From positions 186,001 through 250,000 of the forward strand of contig NZ_LWEH01000005.1 of assembly GCF_001635455.1 (NCBI RefSeq): a DNA stretch of 64,000 nucleotides, read 5' to 3'. The notes below the pieces were generated by a model, which saw only the letters and a program-made list of their open reading frames with translations, did not search any database and was not told the origin of the DNA. Below, piece after piece: positions 9,230 through 18,169 of the stretch (within the stretch, counting starts at the first letter, position 1; every line of letters starts with the position of its first letter). The DNA comes from Vibrio sp. HI00D65 (GTDB lineage: Bacteria; Pseudomonadota; Gammaproteobacteria; Enterobacterales; Vibrionaceae). The position numbers and the translations under genes were made by a program.

Positions 9230-10829
9230 TGATTGCCTCTGCAACTTCTAAAGGATGTAGCTCTCGCTTTAAGATTTTTCCTGTTGCCGTCATGGGTAAC
9301 GCGCTACGAATGAATACTTTACGAGGGTATTTGTAATCGGCCAGTTGCTCTCGACACCATGCCATTAACGCTTTGCTGTCACATTGTGTATGCTCATGTA
9401 GCACCACATGGGCATGAATCTCTTCCCCCAACTGCTCATGATGTTCGCCAACCACAGCCACCATCTCGACATCCGGGTGAAACATCAACACTTCTTCGAT
9501 CTCTCTCGGGTACACGTTATAGCCGCCACGGATAATCATGTCTTTAACACGGTCAACAATAAACAAGTTCCCGTGCTCATCAACACGCCCGATATCACCC
9601 GTTAAAAACCAGCCATCTCTGATCGCTTCTGACGTTGCTTCAGGTCGTTGATAATAGCCTTTCATGACACTTGGGCTCTTAATACACACTTCGCCCAACT
9701 CTCCCATTGCGACCGAGTTGCCTTTTACATCAGCAATCTTGATAAGATGTCCACACAGTGGTTGGCCGACACTACCTGGCAGTCGATCGCCATCAATGTG
9801 ATTAAAGGTCGCGACCGGCGCTGTTTCAGATAGCCCGTAACCTTCCAATACTGGCAGTTCAAAGCACGACTCAAACTGACGAATCACCTCAAGTGGCATA
9901 GACGCTCCTCCAGACACGCCTAATCTCAAACTATGCTTAACCTGTTCAGAACGTTTGCTTGTTTTTTCAGAAGCATCAGGAGATTCTTCTCCCGCTCTAA
10001 TCAGTGCGATATACATGGTAGGAACGCCAGCAAACACGGTTACTTTATGGCTAATGATCTCTTCAATCACTAATGATGGTTCGAAGCGTGGAATCAAGAC
10101 CATAGTTGAACCCGTCAACACACTTGCGTTCATCATTACGGTTTGACCAAAACTATGAAACAGAGGAAGTGTTGCCATTGTTGTATCGCTGTATTCCAAT
10201 CTCATCAGATACTGCGAGGACATTGCGTTGGTTTGCATGTTGGTGTGAGACAACTCAGCCCCTTTTGGCTGGCCAGTAGTACCTGAGGTATACAGAATGA
10301 CCGCAGTATCATCTCCATGGCAGGCTATAGATTCAAAGGTTTCTGAAGGCTGTCTCAACCAATCGGTTATGACTTCCTTCTTTTCAGGGGGTTCTTCAGA
10401 ACAAGTGTCTCTACCTGACGGGATTGGCATAGAGACAAAATGCTCACAGTTGTTTGCTTGTTCAAAGCCTTGTAGCCCGTAACGCCCAATAGGAAGATCA
10501 TCAGTCCCCTCAAAACAAAGGTAGGCCTTCGCGTCAGAGTCATTCAAGTGATAAGCAATTTCTCTCGCCTTAAACAACACGTTTAAAGGGACGACAACGC
10601 AGCCTGCTTTCAGAATGCCATAATATGCGATGGGGAAATAAGTCACATTAGGACAAGACAGTGCAACCTTATCCCCTTTATTTAATCCAAGTCGCTTTAG
10701 ATTTGCAGCGACCTTCCCTGCAAGTTGTTCCAACTGAGCAAAGCTGACTTCATCCGCCCCCATACGTAGGGCGGCTTTGGTTGGAAAAAGTAAAGCACTT
10801 CGTTCTAAATTAACAGCAAGATTGTGCAT
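9222..10829 (-). CDS. Acyl-CoA ligase, AMP-binding family (AlkK/FadD-like)
   Basis: About 535 residues. ANL-superfamily motifs appear in order: YTSGTTGQPKG (ATP-phosphate loop), LEGYGLSETAP, GWFLTGDIG, and the catalytic C-terminal Lys in TATGKILKREL. It activates a carboxylic acid to its CoA thioester via acyl-adenylate. With the GMC dehydrogenase it forms an alcohol to acid to acyl-CoA route, although an aldehyde dehydrogenase is not seen nearby. The start MHNLAVNLE at 10829 has AGGAGA about 7 nt upstream; longer frames lack a ribosome site. Confidence 0.88.
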   Translation of the reverse strand: MHNLAVNLERSALLFPTKAALRMGADEVSFAQLEQLAGKVAANLKRLGLNKGDKVALSCPNVTYFPIAYYGILKAGCVVVPLNVLFKAREIAYHLNDSDAKAYLCFEGTDDLPIGRYGLQGFEQANNCEHFVSMPIPSGRDTCSEEPPEKKEVITDWLRQPSETFESIACHGDDTAVILYTSGTTGQPKGAELSHTNMQTNAMSSQYLMRLEYSDTTMATLPLFHSFGQTVMMNASVLTGSTMVLIPRFEPSLVIEEIISHKVTVFAGVPTMYIALIRAGEESPDASEKTSKRSEQVKHSLRLGVSGGASMPLEVIRQFESCFELPVLEGYGLSETAPVATFNHIDGDRLPGSVGQPLCGHLIKIADVKGNSVAMGELGEVCIKSPSVMKGYYQRPEATSEAIRDGWFLTGDIGRVDEHGNLFIVDRVKDMIIRGGYNVYPREIEEVLMFHPDVEMVAVVGEHHEQLGEEIHAHVVLHEHTQCDSKALMAWCREQLADYKYPRKVFIRSALPMTATGKILKRELHPLEVAEAING

Positions 10830-11197
10830 CCATGATCTCCTTGTTTGGCAGGACCTAGCGGTCACATTCGCCTTAGACGTTTAATCGTGTTAATGAGTTT
10901 TGACTTTGTTGCTACGGTAGTCGCATATTGGAGCGTCACGTAAATAAAAGTGATTATTGAGCAAGATGTTGGAAACGAACCAATATGCAACTTGTGAAAT
11001 TACAACATTTTGATAACATCCCGAACAGGTTTCAAAAAGACAAAAACCGGTGATATTCGGACACAGCTCTAATAAGCCAAGTAAAACTTCGAACTCACGA
11101 ATAAAAGTTTTGAATTAACTTAGGGAAGTGAGAACAGACGAGAGGCAAAAATGTTAAGAGTTCGGTTAAGATGACAAACTTCAACAAGAGGAATTCT
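10830..11197. promoter_or_regulatory. Divergent promoter region between ligase operon and AraC regulator
   Basis: A 368-bp gap between divergently transcribed genes, the typical place for the AraC protein to bind and control both units. No operator repeat could be defined by eye. Confidence 0.4.
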
Positions 11198-12229
11198 ATG
11201 GAATACACCGCAGTCTATGAACCTGATATGCAAGCATTCGGTATTCTTGACCTTCAACTACTGCATCGTTACACGTCACCGGCTCTCAGTATCGAAACGT
11301 TACTGGGAGGCAGCAATATTGATGATATTCAGCTCAATACGCCAGATACTCACATTACTTTGGCGCAAAAGTTGGCGGTATTCAGTAACGCACTAGCGAA
11401 CACGGATCAAGGCGGATTAGGTTTACGAATTGGTCAGCAGGCACGATTTAGCGACTTTGGTGTGTTGGGCTATGCAGTGTTCAGTAGCGAAACGCTATTA
11501 GATGCTTTACTGATCGGATTCAAATATTTACAACTTGCCGGCCCCGTACTGAGAAAGACGATGTCTGTAGAGGATAACGTTGGGTACTTTCGCGCAGAAC
11601 AACTGGTCGACTTAGACTCTGTACTGCCATTTTGTTGTGAGTATTGGTTTGCGGCGATCCTAAGTCTATGTGAAGAAGTGCTGCAACAGCCCTTTCCATC
11701 GCAAGTGATCCGCTTCCCTTATCCGAAGCCAAAGTACGGTGAGCTTTATACAGAGGTTTTCCGTTGCCCTGTTGAATTTAATAGTGACCGCCTTGAATGG
11801 CAATTTGATGCGACCAGCTTGCACTCTCCTCTGCCTACAGCGAATACCATCACATTACAAATGTGTCTCAAGTCGTGTGATGACATGTTGGCAAAAGTAA
11901 GTGCCTCCACCAGCCTGAAAGAGAAAGTATCTCAAATGCTTCTTGAGAGACCTGGATGTTACCCATCAATAGAGTCGATCTCCTCAGAGTTGGGCATGTC
12001 TTCTCGCACTTTGCGTCGCCATCTTAAAGCGGCCGGTACGAGCTACCAGAAAATACTCGATCACGTTCGTTTCCATCTTTCTCGACACTATCTATCGTCG
12101 ACAAAAATGAGCATTGAAGACATTTCTGAGCGTGTCGGTTTTTCTGACAGTGCCAACTTCCGTCACGCATTTCGTAAATGGAGTGGCAGCTCACCACGTC
12201 AATACCGAAAAGACGCACTCTTATCATAA
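11198..12229 (+). CDS. AraC-family regulator (OruR/ArgR-like)
   Basis: About 343 residues. The N-terminal two-thirds resembles the arabinose-binding-like domain of OruR-type regulators. The C-terminal 100 residues hold the double helix-turn-helix: SISSELGMSSRTLRRHLKAA and IEDISERVGFSDSANFRHAF, then WSGSSPRQYR. It is divergent from the GMC/ligase operon and probably regulates it. The start at 11198 has AGAGGA 6 nt upstream, unlike the more upstream ATG at 11171. Confidence 0.88.
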   Translation: MEYTAVYEPDMQAFGILDLQLLHRYTSPALSIETLLGGSNIDDIQLNTPDTHITLAQKLAVFSNALANTDQGGLGLRIGQQARFSDFGVLGYAVFSSETLLDALLIGFKYLQLAGPVLRKTMSVEDNVGYFRAEQLVDLDSVLPFCCEYWFAAILSLCEEVLQQPFPSQVIRFPYPKPKYGELYTEVFRCPVEFNSDRLEWQFDATSLHSPLPTANTITLQMCLKSCDDMLAKVSASTSLKEKVSQMLLERPGCYPSIESISSELGMSSRTLRRHLKAAGTSYQKILDHVRFHLSRHYLSSTKMSIEDISERVGFSDSANFRHAFRKWSGSSPRQYRKDALLS

Positions 12230-12287
12230 ACTGCACTTAAAATTTAATTTCAACGCTACAAATAAATTTGTTTTCAACCTCTCAATT

Positions 12288-12321
12288 AAAAAGCCAATGA
12301 ACAAGGGTTTAAAGGCTTTTT
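12288..12321 (+). terminator. Terminator of the AraC gene
   Basis: Stem aaaaagcc / ggcttttt with an 18-nt loop and T-rich end, 59 nt after the AraC stop. Confidence 0.65.
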
Positions 12322-12491
12322 GACCACATAAAATCTCGTAAAATCACCAAATGTTGCAACGGTATTTTAGTTTCATCAGTCGACAAATTTCTTTTATCTT
12401 AACGAACATTTTTATTCGTTTTACCCAATTCAGTTTCACCCCCATAGTCGCGGAAAATTCATTGTTTCTCACACTTTCGGAGGCTCCTGCA

Positions 12492-13643
12492 TTGGACAAC
12501 ATCCAACCAACAACTCGCATAACCGTTCCAGTTATTGCACTGTCTTTCTACGCGATCGCTTCAGGCTACCTAATGAGCTCATTGCCATTAATGCTATCTG
12601 AATACGGCCTAGACAGTAATCTATCGAGTTGGTTGGCGAGTGCCTTTTATGCAGGCCTTTTAGCGGGTACTTTATTGATTGAGCGTGCGATTGCACGTAT
12701 CGGCCACAAAGACGCGTTTGTAATGGCACTGAGCGTGTTTATCGTAACGACCCTTGTGTTGCCATTAATCCCACACCAAGCAGTGTGGCTAATTGCGCGC
12801 TTTGTTGCAGGTGTGTCCGTTGCGGGTATTTTCGTCATTGTTGAATCATGGTTAATGAGCGGTGACGAATCACAACGTGCAAAGCGCTTAGCGATTTACA
12901 TGTGTTCACTGTACGGCGGTTCTGCAGTTGGTCAGTTAGGTATTGGTTATCTAGGTATTACTGGCGGTGTACCTTTTATTGCCATGTTCACTCTGCTATT
13001 CGGCGCGATCATTGTGCTTATGTACGGACAAGCGACACCACCACAGATCCATGATGCTCAGTCTTTATCTCTAAAACAGATCAGCAAATTGAGTCACAGT
13101 GCGTTAATCGGCTGCATCGTATCAGGTCTTACACTGGGTGCAATTTACGGTTTAATGCCTGTAGAGCTTGCTCAACGTAACATTGCGCATGAAGACATTG
13201 GTGGTTTGATGACGTTAGTGATCATGGGTGGTATGGCTGTACAGCCGATGGTGACTTGGTTATCTCACCATGTAGGTCAGGTGTTACTAATGGCTCTGTT
13301 TTGCCTACTTGGCGTAGCAAGCATTGGCGTGTTAACCATTTAGCATGATTTCTACGTGTTAGGTATGAGCCTATTCGTGCTAGGTATGGCAACGTTCGCG
13401 CTATACCCAATTGCTATTAACTTGGGCAGTCGGAACTTAGATCCAAACTACTTGGTATCAGTAACTCAAATCATGCTGCTTTGCTACAGCATTGGCTCTG
13501 TTGCAGGTCCGATCGTGGCAGATAGCTTCATGGATTCACAAGCAGGGTTGTTCACTTATCTGTTTGCATCGTTACTAGCGACGACGATTTACATGTTGTT
13601 TGCAAGCCTTAAACGCTCTCATCTACAAATTGCGGGCGAATAA
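12492..13643 (+). pseudogene. MFS transporter (YcaD-like) interrupted by one TAG
   Basis: A 383-codon MFS frame with 10-12 hydrophobic segments, broken only by TAG at 13341-13343. The same frame continues (HDFYVLGMSLFVLGMATF) to 13643. Length and character fit the YcaD family of MFS permeases. The likely start is TTG at 12492, preceded by GGAGG; an ATG at 12351 adds an atypical hydrophobic leader. The stop follows about 74% of the protein and removes the last membrane helices. A single CAG-to-TAG change would explain it. Confidence 0.8.
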
Positions 13644-13673
13644 GTCGTTACCTTACTTTTGAGCGATACACTT

Positions 13674-13720
13674 AGGGGCTCTTCACTAAAGACAATACGT
13701 CCAAATGAAGCGCCCTTTTT
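13674..13720 (+). terminator. Probable terminator after the MFS gene
   Basis: Imperfect stem ggggctcttca / tgaagcgccc with a 20-nt loop and a run of five Ts, 31 nt after the MFS stop. Confidence 0.55.
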
Positions 13721-13744
13721 GTGCACGATATTTAGAGGGTTACA

Positions 13745-14086
13745 CTAGGGTTGGAACACATAGCCTTCGCCAGTGATCGTTAGGATCAAGCCATTACCAA
13801 GAATAGAACGTATCTCTGAAATAGCGACAATCACTGAAGAGTTGGTGACCTTCTCACCTTCCAAACCGATTTTTTTTAACTGTGGCACACTGAATAGTTG
13901 TCCACGATGACGATTCATAGCAAGAATCATCTTTCTATAAGCCAATGGCATCGTTCCTACAATATAACCATTTTCCAAATTGCGTATGAGCTCGGTATTT
14001 AGCTCAATAACCTCACCATTTACTTCCAAGACCTCGTTTTGTTCTTCACGTATACCGTCAATGACAGGGGAGTAGTTCGTATTCAT
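13745..14086 (-). CDS. Stand-alone winged-helix (OmpR/ToxR C-terminal type) protein, copy 1
   Basis: 113 residues. The C-terminal 90 residues resemble the OmpR/PhoB/ToxR effector domain: FSVPQLKKIGLEGEKVTNSSV, VAISEIRSILG and the wing ending ITGEGYVFQP. There is no receiver domain, membrane segment or signal peptide. It is a paralogue of the protein encoded at 14241-14585; both share a NGSIVGTL-like segment before the helix-turn-helix. It is probably a small DNA-binding regulator; targets are unknown. The region around it is AT-rich and full of gene remnants. Confidence 0.7.
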   Translation of the reverse strand: MNTNYSPVIDGIREEQNEVLEVNGEVIELNTELIRNLENGYIVGTMPLAYRKMILAMNRHRGQLFSVPQLKKIGLEGEKVTNSSVIVAISEIRSILGNGLILTITGEGYVFQP

Positions 14087-14240
14087 ATAATATTACCTAA
14101 CAGAGCAACTAACGATACAACTTTATTAAGAGATGTGTTTAATAACGTCACTTATAAATGGACGCTTGAATTCGAAGATAATGAAAGATGCGTGCACGGT
14201 AAAGAGATTAAAAATTTATTATTAGAATATTAATAGTATA

Positions 14241-14585
14241 TTAACAGCAAGGTCTGAGCTCCAACAAATAGCCTTCATTGGGTATGGTGCACAGGCATTT
14301 ACAGTCTACAATTCTGCAAATCTCATAGATTGCAACCAGTACTGACGCGGATGTTACCGATTTCCCAGGCCACCCAACACGCTTAAGAATATTCTTGCTA
14401 ACAACTGCGCCTTTGTTCTGATAGAGATAAAAAAGTACCTTACGATGAGGCTCAGACAAGGTGCCTACAATTGAACCATTATCTTCCTTTCTAACCAGTT
14501 TGGTTTTAGTATTCACTTCCCTACTGTTCACAACGATTTTTTGTTCAGTAGTAAAATCCGGCATATCTGTTACATCATGTAGCAT
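14241..14585 (-). CDS. Stand-alone winged-helix protein, copy 2
   Basis: 114 residues, paralogous to the protein at 13745-14086. It has DNGSIVGTLSEPHRKVLFYL, then the recognition segment VGWPGKSVTSASVLVAIYEI and the wing IPNEGYLLEL. The copies are clearly diverged, so the duplication is not recent. They are separated by 154 nt and point the same way. No sensor domain is attached. Upstream of it (14586-14816) no gene is recognised. Confidence 0.65.
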   Translation of the reverse strand: MLHDVTDMPDFTTEQKIVVNSREVNTKTKLVRKEDNGSIVGTLSEPHRKVLFYLYQNKGAVVSKNILKRVGWPGKSVTSASVLVAIYEICRIVDCKCLCTIPNEGYLLELRPCC

Positions 14586-14816
14586 TACTTACCTCTTATT
14601 TTGTGGTTCAACCATATCGATTGAACTAGGTATGGTCATAAAAGTGAGGGAAAACTACATAACACCAACCTTGAAAAACACAGTATATCTACTGCATTTC
14701 TTGGTTATCAGACAAGACAAATAAACACTATTTCATATCATATTTAAAAGCGGGTTCAGAGCTAAATGGGCTCTTCATACTACCCTACATTTTACTTTAT
14801 ATTTCAGATCATATAG

Positions 14817-14943
14817 TTAGCTTGTGAGCCGATAATTCTTACGGTATTGACTAGGTGATAAGCCAAAATGTTTCTTAAAACGGTGAGACAAATTATAGGG
14901 GTCTTTATCAACGAGACGATTAGCAATCATAGATACTGACCAA
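14817..14943 (-). pseudogene. C-terminal fragment of an AraC-family regulator
   Basis: Read leftwards, about 42 residues match the end of an AraC domain: SMIANRLVDKDPYNLSHRF then KKHFGLSPSQYRKNYRL and a stop at 14817-14819. No upstream part of the gene is present, so this is a relic. Confidence 0.7.
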
Positions 14944-14948
14944 TCTTG

Positions 14949-15215
14949 TTACTTTAGCAAACTGGTCCTCGTAATTGATCCGCAAACTCCAATTGGCGTT
15001 GAGGTTGCTTTCAGTTCTACCATCAACAAACAGACACCCTTCTATTGATGCATCTTAAGGATGTTGTTCTCGATATACTCTTCAGCTTTTGCCGTGTTGG
15101 TTATCTCTTTATCTGCGATATAACGCAAGAAGTCTTCTGAGCTATATAACCTTAGGATGAATTCAGCATCCTCAGTTGTAATCATTCTTAATCTGAAACG
15201 AGCGATTTCGACTGC
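14949..15215 (-). pseudogene. N-terminal fragment of a RimJ-type GNAT acetyltransferase
   Basis: Read leftwards, the frame gives RLRMITTEDAEFILRLYSSE, then YIENNILKMHQ, an in-frame TAG at 15042-15044, then KGVCLLMVELKATSTPIGVC and a stop at 14949-14951. This is the start of a GNAT protein of the RimJ/RimL kind without its acetyl-CoA-binding half. It abuts the AraC fragment at 14943, so a deletion probably joined the remains of two neighbouring genes. Confidence 0.7.
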
Positions 15216-15317
15216 CTACATGACGACATTTCCTTGCTGAATACCATGTAAATATTGAGTTCTAGAGCTAAAATGATTATCCTCAACCGCCTAAACTAAA
15301 TACAAGGCTATGCAGTA

Positions 15318-15521
15318 ATGAACCGTAAGAAAAAAATTAATCAAATTCTAAAAAAGAAGCAGAAAAAAGCGAATTCTAAACTGCATACAAGTAATAAGCC
15401 TCGCTACATTTCTAAAGCTGAACGCGCAAAAATGGAAGCAGAAGAACAGGCTCAAGCAGCGCAAACGGAAGGTGCTGTCGAAGCAATTGTTGAAGCTGAA
15501 GAAACTAAAGCTGCAGAGTAA
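15318..15521 (+). CDS. Small basic-acidic DUF2986-like protein
   Basis: 67 residues. The N-terminal 40 are very lysine-rich (MNRKKKINQILKKKQKKANS, then KPRYISKAERAKM). The C-terminus is Glu/Ala-rich. This matches the DUF2986 family of small gammaproteobacterial proteins of unknown function. The charge pattern suggests nucleic acid or ribosome contact, which is inference. It has its own strong terminator. The Shine-Dalgarno sequence is weak. Confidence 0.7.
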   Translation: MNRKKKINQILKKKQKKANSKLHTSNKPRYISKAERAKMEAEEQAQAAQTEGAVEAIVEAEETKAAE

Positions 15522-15574
15522 GACTAAGTTCTCACTGTGAATTCTTACCTGACTTTTTGCTAAAAGGTAAGTAC

Positions 15575-15607
15575 AAAAAAAGCAGCCTCTATTTAGGCTG
15601 CTTTTTT
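15575..15607. terminator. Bidirectional terminator
   Basis: Stem agcagcc / ggctgct with an 8-nt loop, A-run on the left and T-run on the right, between the convergent DUF2986 gene and the ABC importer operon. Confidence 0.88.
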
Positions 15608-15633
15608 GATCCTGATGTATTTAATCTCGTTGA

Positions 15634-16557
15634 TTAACCTTTGAATAGCTTTACTTCCCAACGAGAGAATGGTGCCTGTGCACTGATTCCTGCTCTACCC
15701 CAACGATCGACTGAGTCCACTACTAAAATACGCTCATTAGGCACTAGAGACTTAATCAAGTTGCTCGGCTTTTTCGCTGTCACAAGCCATAGTGCATCAT
15801 CTTCCGAAAACATCGCTTTAAGTTTCGCTTTGTCCTGTTCTGTCCATACAAGCTCTGCTTTAAACATGCGGTCTTCAACATACAGTTGGCTACCAGACGC
15901 AAAATCCTCCAAGCTTTCTGAAAGCAAGAGTACTGAGTCTACTTCGTTATCAAGCAATACAGCTTGTTGCTTGTTAATCAGTTCACGAACATCCAACATT
16001 ACGCGCTGCAGATTACTATCAATAGCCTCAGCCTGCTCTGGCCACAATAATTTAAAGTCATCAGCCACAATCGCAGCCATGCGCGTTAAGTTGGTTGGAT
16101 TTAACCAAGCATACTTAGACACTTCACCATTCGATAACGTAATTGCTGCAACACCTTGTGATCGCGGCGTAATCGCTTGAGCCGCATCCACCTCAACCAA
16201 ACGGATATTGCCTTGTCTTGCGTATACAAATGTCGGGTCGGCTTGCCAGATCGATGACAATGTTAGAGCAACGGTCGCCTTTTCGCCAGACTTAAGAACT
16301 TTGCTTGCCCCCTTGGTACCAAACCAATTCGGCAGACGATCAATACCATAGCGCTTTGGTGGCAGATACTCAGTCGTGATGTCTGTGCCTTTAGTTAGCT
16401 CTGTCGCTAGTGCATAGGTTACAGGTGTACTCGTTAGAATATCTTCTGCATTCGCTTTAATTGACACCAACGAGCCAGCTATTAACACACTGCCAAGCAC
16501 ACCGACTTGAGCAGTTGCTGTTACTGAGCTCGAGATACGATTCATCAAAGAAGTCAT
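15634..16557 (-). CDS. Histidine-free ZnuA-like periplasmic protein, last gene of the metal ABC operon
   Basis: About 307 residues with an N-terminal signal/anchor (cleavage near ANA-ED). The segment WLNPTNLTRMAAIVADDFKL corresponds to the DPHxWLSP region and long helix of cluster 9 metal-binding proteins. The protein contains no histidine at all, so the usual ligands are gone. It follows the permease by 2 nt (ATG 16557, AAGG upstream). It may be an accessory partner, chaperone or sensor subunit rather than a metal carrier. A longer frame to 16686 only overlaps the permease. Confidence 0.7.
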   Translation of the reverse strand: MTSLMNRISSSVTATAQVGVLGSVLIAGSLVSIKANAEDILTSTPVTYALATELTKGTDITTEYLPPKRYGIDRLPNWFGTKGASKVLKSGEKATVALTLSSIWQADPTFVYARQGNIRLVEVDAAQAITPRSQGVAAITLSNGEVSKYAWLNPTNLTRMAAIVADDFKLLWPEQAEAIDSNLQRVMLDVRELINKQQAVLLDNEVDSVLLLSESLEDFASGSQLYVEDRMFKAELVWTEQDKAKLKAMFSEDDALWLVTAKKPSNLIKSLVPNERILVVDSVDRWGRAGISAQAPFSRWEVKLFKG

Positions 16558-16559
16558 GG

Positions 16560-17435
16560 TTACGCCTTTCTTACAATTCGGTATAGCGTTGCTGCAAGGA
16601 AAAACGTTGCAGAAACAATGATGATTGAAGCACCCGACGGTACTGGCAATTTCAGTTCCATTGGTAATACCGTGCCAACCAAACACGCAAGGGTCGCTAG
16701 CAATGCTGATAACAACACAAAGCTACCCATGCGCTTGGTTAATAGTCGAGCTGTCGCACCTGGAATCAGCAATAACGCACCCACTAGAACTGCACCTACG
16801 ATTTTCACGGCAGCAATCGTGACTAACGTGATCATCATGACAAACAGGTAGTCGTAGAAACTGGTGTTGTAACCTCGAACCTTCGCAATATCAGGACTGA
16901 TACAGGTAAGCAAGATACGGTTGAATGTCGGTATCAAAAGCAAAATGATGATCGCGCAACTGCCTGCGAGAATCGCTAAGTCTTGATCTGTTACCGTAAG
17001 GATCGAACCAAACAATACGTTCTCAAGCATGTGAATATTGATCTTACGTGCCACGTACATGAGTAACGCTGCACCCACAGCCAATGCCAGCGCAAGGAAC
17101 ACACCAACCAAGGTATCGTATGGCACGTTGGTTCGGTTTCTTACAAAGTGCAAAAGCAGAGCAAAGATCATACAGAAGCTAAACAGCCCGATAATCGGAT
17201 TTTCTGGCGGCTCGCCAAGCAGAACACCGATTGCGATACCGGTTAAAGCCGCGTGTCCGACAGCTTCAGAAAAGAAAGCTAGACGCTTAGCAATCACTAA
17301 AGTACCAAGACCGCCTAACAGAGGGCCAAGCAATAAGGCTGCAACCAAAGCATTTACCATGAAGGCATACATAAAGCTTTCAGATAATAAACCTGCTTCC
17401 ACACCACTAATGGCAAGTTGTCGTAACCAATCCAT
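16560..17435 (-). CDS. Metal ABC transporter permease (ZnuB/MntB type)
   Basis: 291 residues with about eight to nine membrane segments and the ABC-3 family pattern: GGLGTLVIAKRLAFFSEAVG near residue 45 and AVKIVGAVLVGALLLIPGAT near 215. It forms the inner-membrane channel for Zn, Mn or Fe import. Its ATG overlaps the ATPase stop by 1 nt (TAATG), showing tight coupling. Which metal is carried is not readable from the sequence; the locus-wide Fur boxes favour iron or manganese. Confidence 0.88.
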   Translation of the reverse strand: MDWLRQLAISGVEAGLLSESFMYAFMVNALVAALLLGPLLGGLGTLVIAKRLAFFSEAVGHAALTGIAIGVLLGEPPENPIIGLFSFCMIFALLLHFVRNRTNVPYDTLVGVFLALALAVGAALLMYVARKINIHMLENVLFGSILTVTDQDLAILAGSCAIIILLLIPTFNRILLTCISPDIAKVRGYNTSFYDYLFVMMITLVTIAAVKIVGAVLVGALLLIPGATARLLTKRMGSFVLLSALLATLACLVGTVLPMELKLPVPSGASIIIVSATFFLAATLYRIVRKA

Positions 17436-18169
17436 TACGCAACCTCCTTCGATTCTGTCATTACAGAGCCACTAGTGTAGTGCTGAAATAAGCTTTCGAT
17501 CTTCGTTGGATGCAGTACTTGCTCATGTGGGCCACTATCCACTAAGAATCGGTTAACGACATGCACGTTCGCGTCAAGTCGACGTACCGCAGTAACATCG
17601 TGGTGCACCGCTAGAATCGTTCGGCCTTCATCAACACATTCACGAATCAGCGATTCTAAATAGCGAACGCCCTGCTCGTCCATGCCCGTCGTAGGTTCAT
17701 CTAATACCAGTAAGCTTGGGTTATCCAATAACGCTTGAGCAAACAGCACGCGTTGCTGTTCACCACCGGACAACTGTCCCATGCGGCGGCCGCTACGAGT
17801 GGCCATACCAACGCGATCTAACTGCGCGAGAGCAAGATCTAACTGCTTTGATTTACGACGCCAAAACAGAGGGATTCGCGTCTGATTAAGCAGAACAAAG
17901 TCCATGACCGTCAAAGGTAAGCTCGACTCGAATGTCGCTTTTTGAGGCACGTAACCAATACTTGGCTTTTCTGGCCAATGAATGTTGATCGCTCCAGAGA
18001 AAGGCGTCAGTCCAAGTACAGATCGCAGCAAAGAAGTCTTGCCACCGCCATTTGGCCCCATGATCACATGACACTCGCCCGCTTTGAGTTCTAGCGAGAT
18101 ATCATCAAGAATCACATTGTTATCGTACTGCAGACCCAGTTTATTAATTGAGATTGATGGACCTAGCAT
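17435..18169 (-). CDS. Metal ABC transporter ATPase (ZnuC/MntA type)
   Basis: 244 residues with Walker A GPNGGGKTS (about 39-47), ABC signature LSGGEQQR, Walker B LLVLDEPT and switch His in AVHHD. It drives import with the adjacent permease and periplasmic protein. Start and stop overlap the neighbouring genes by 1 nt on both sides. It lacks the His-rich C-terminal tail seen in some ZnuC proteins. Confidence 0.9.
   Translation of the reverse strand: MLGPSISINKLGLQYDNNVILDDISLELKAGECHVIMGPNGGGKTSLLRSVLGLTPFSGAINIHWPEKPSIGYVPQKATFESSLPLTVMDFVLLNQTRIPLFWRRKSKQLDLALAQLDRVGMATRSGRRMGQLSGGEQQRVLFAQALLDNPSLLVLDEPTTGMDEQGVRYLESLIRECVDEGRTILAVHHDVTAVRRLDANVHVVNRFLVDSGPHEQVLHPTKIESLFQHYTSGSVMTESKEVA

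Noticed and set aside
12351..12491. ATG 12351 as the MFS start
   Set aside because: It adds an atypical hydrophobic leader, while TTG 12492 has GGAGG at good distance and gives the family length.
15641..16180. 179-residue open frame on the plus strand
   Set aside because: Fully antisense to the periplasmic protein gene, low-complexity Ser/Thr-rich, no ribosome site.
17038..17475. 145-residue open frame on the plus strand
   Set aside because: Antisense shadow of the permease and ATPase genes.
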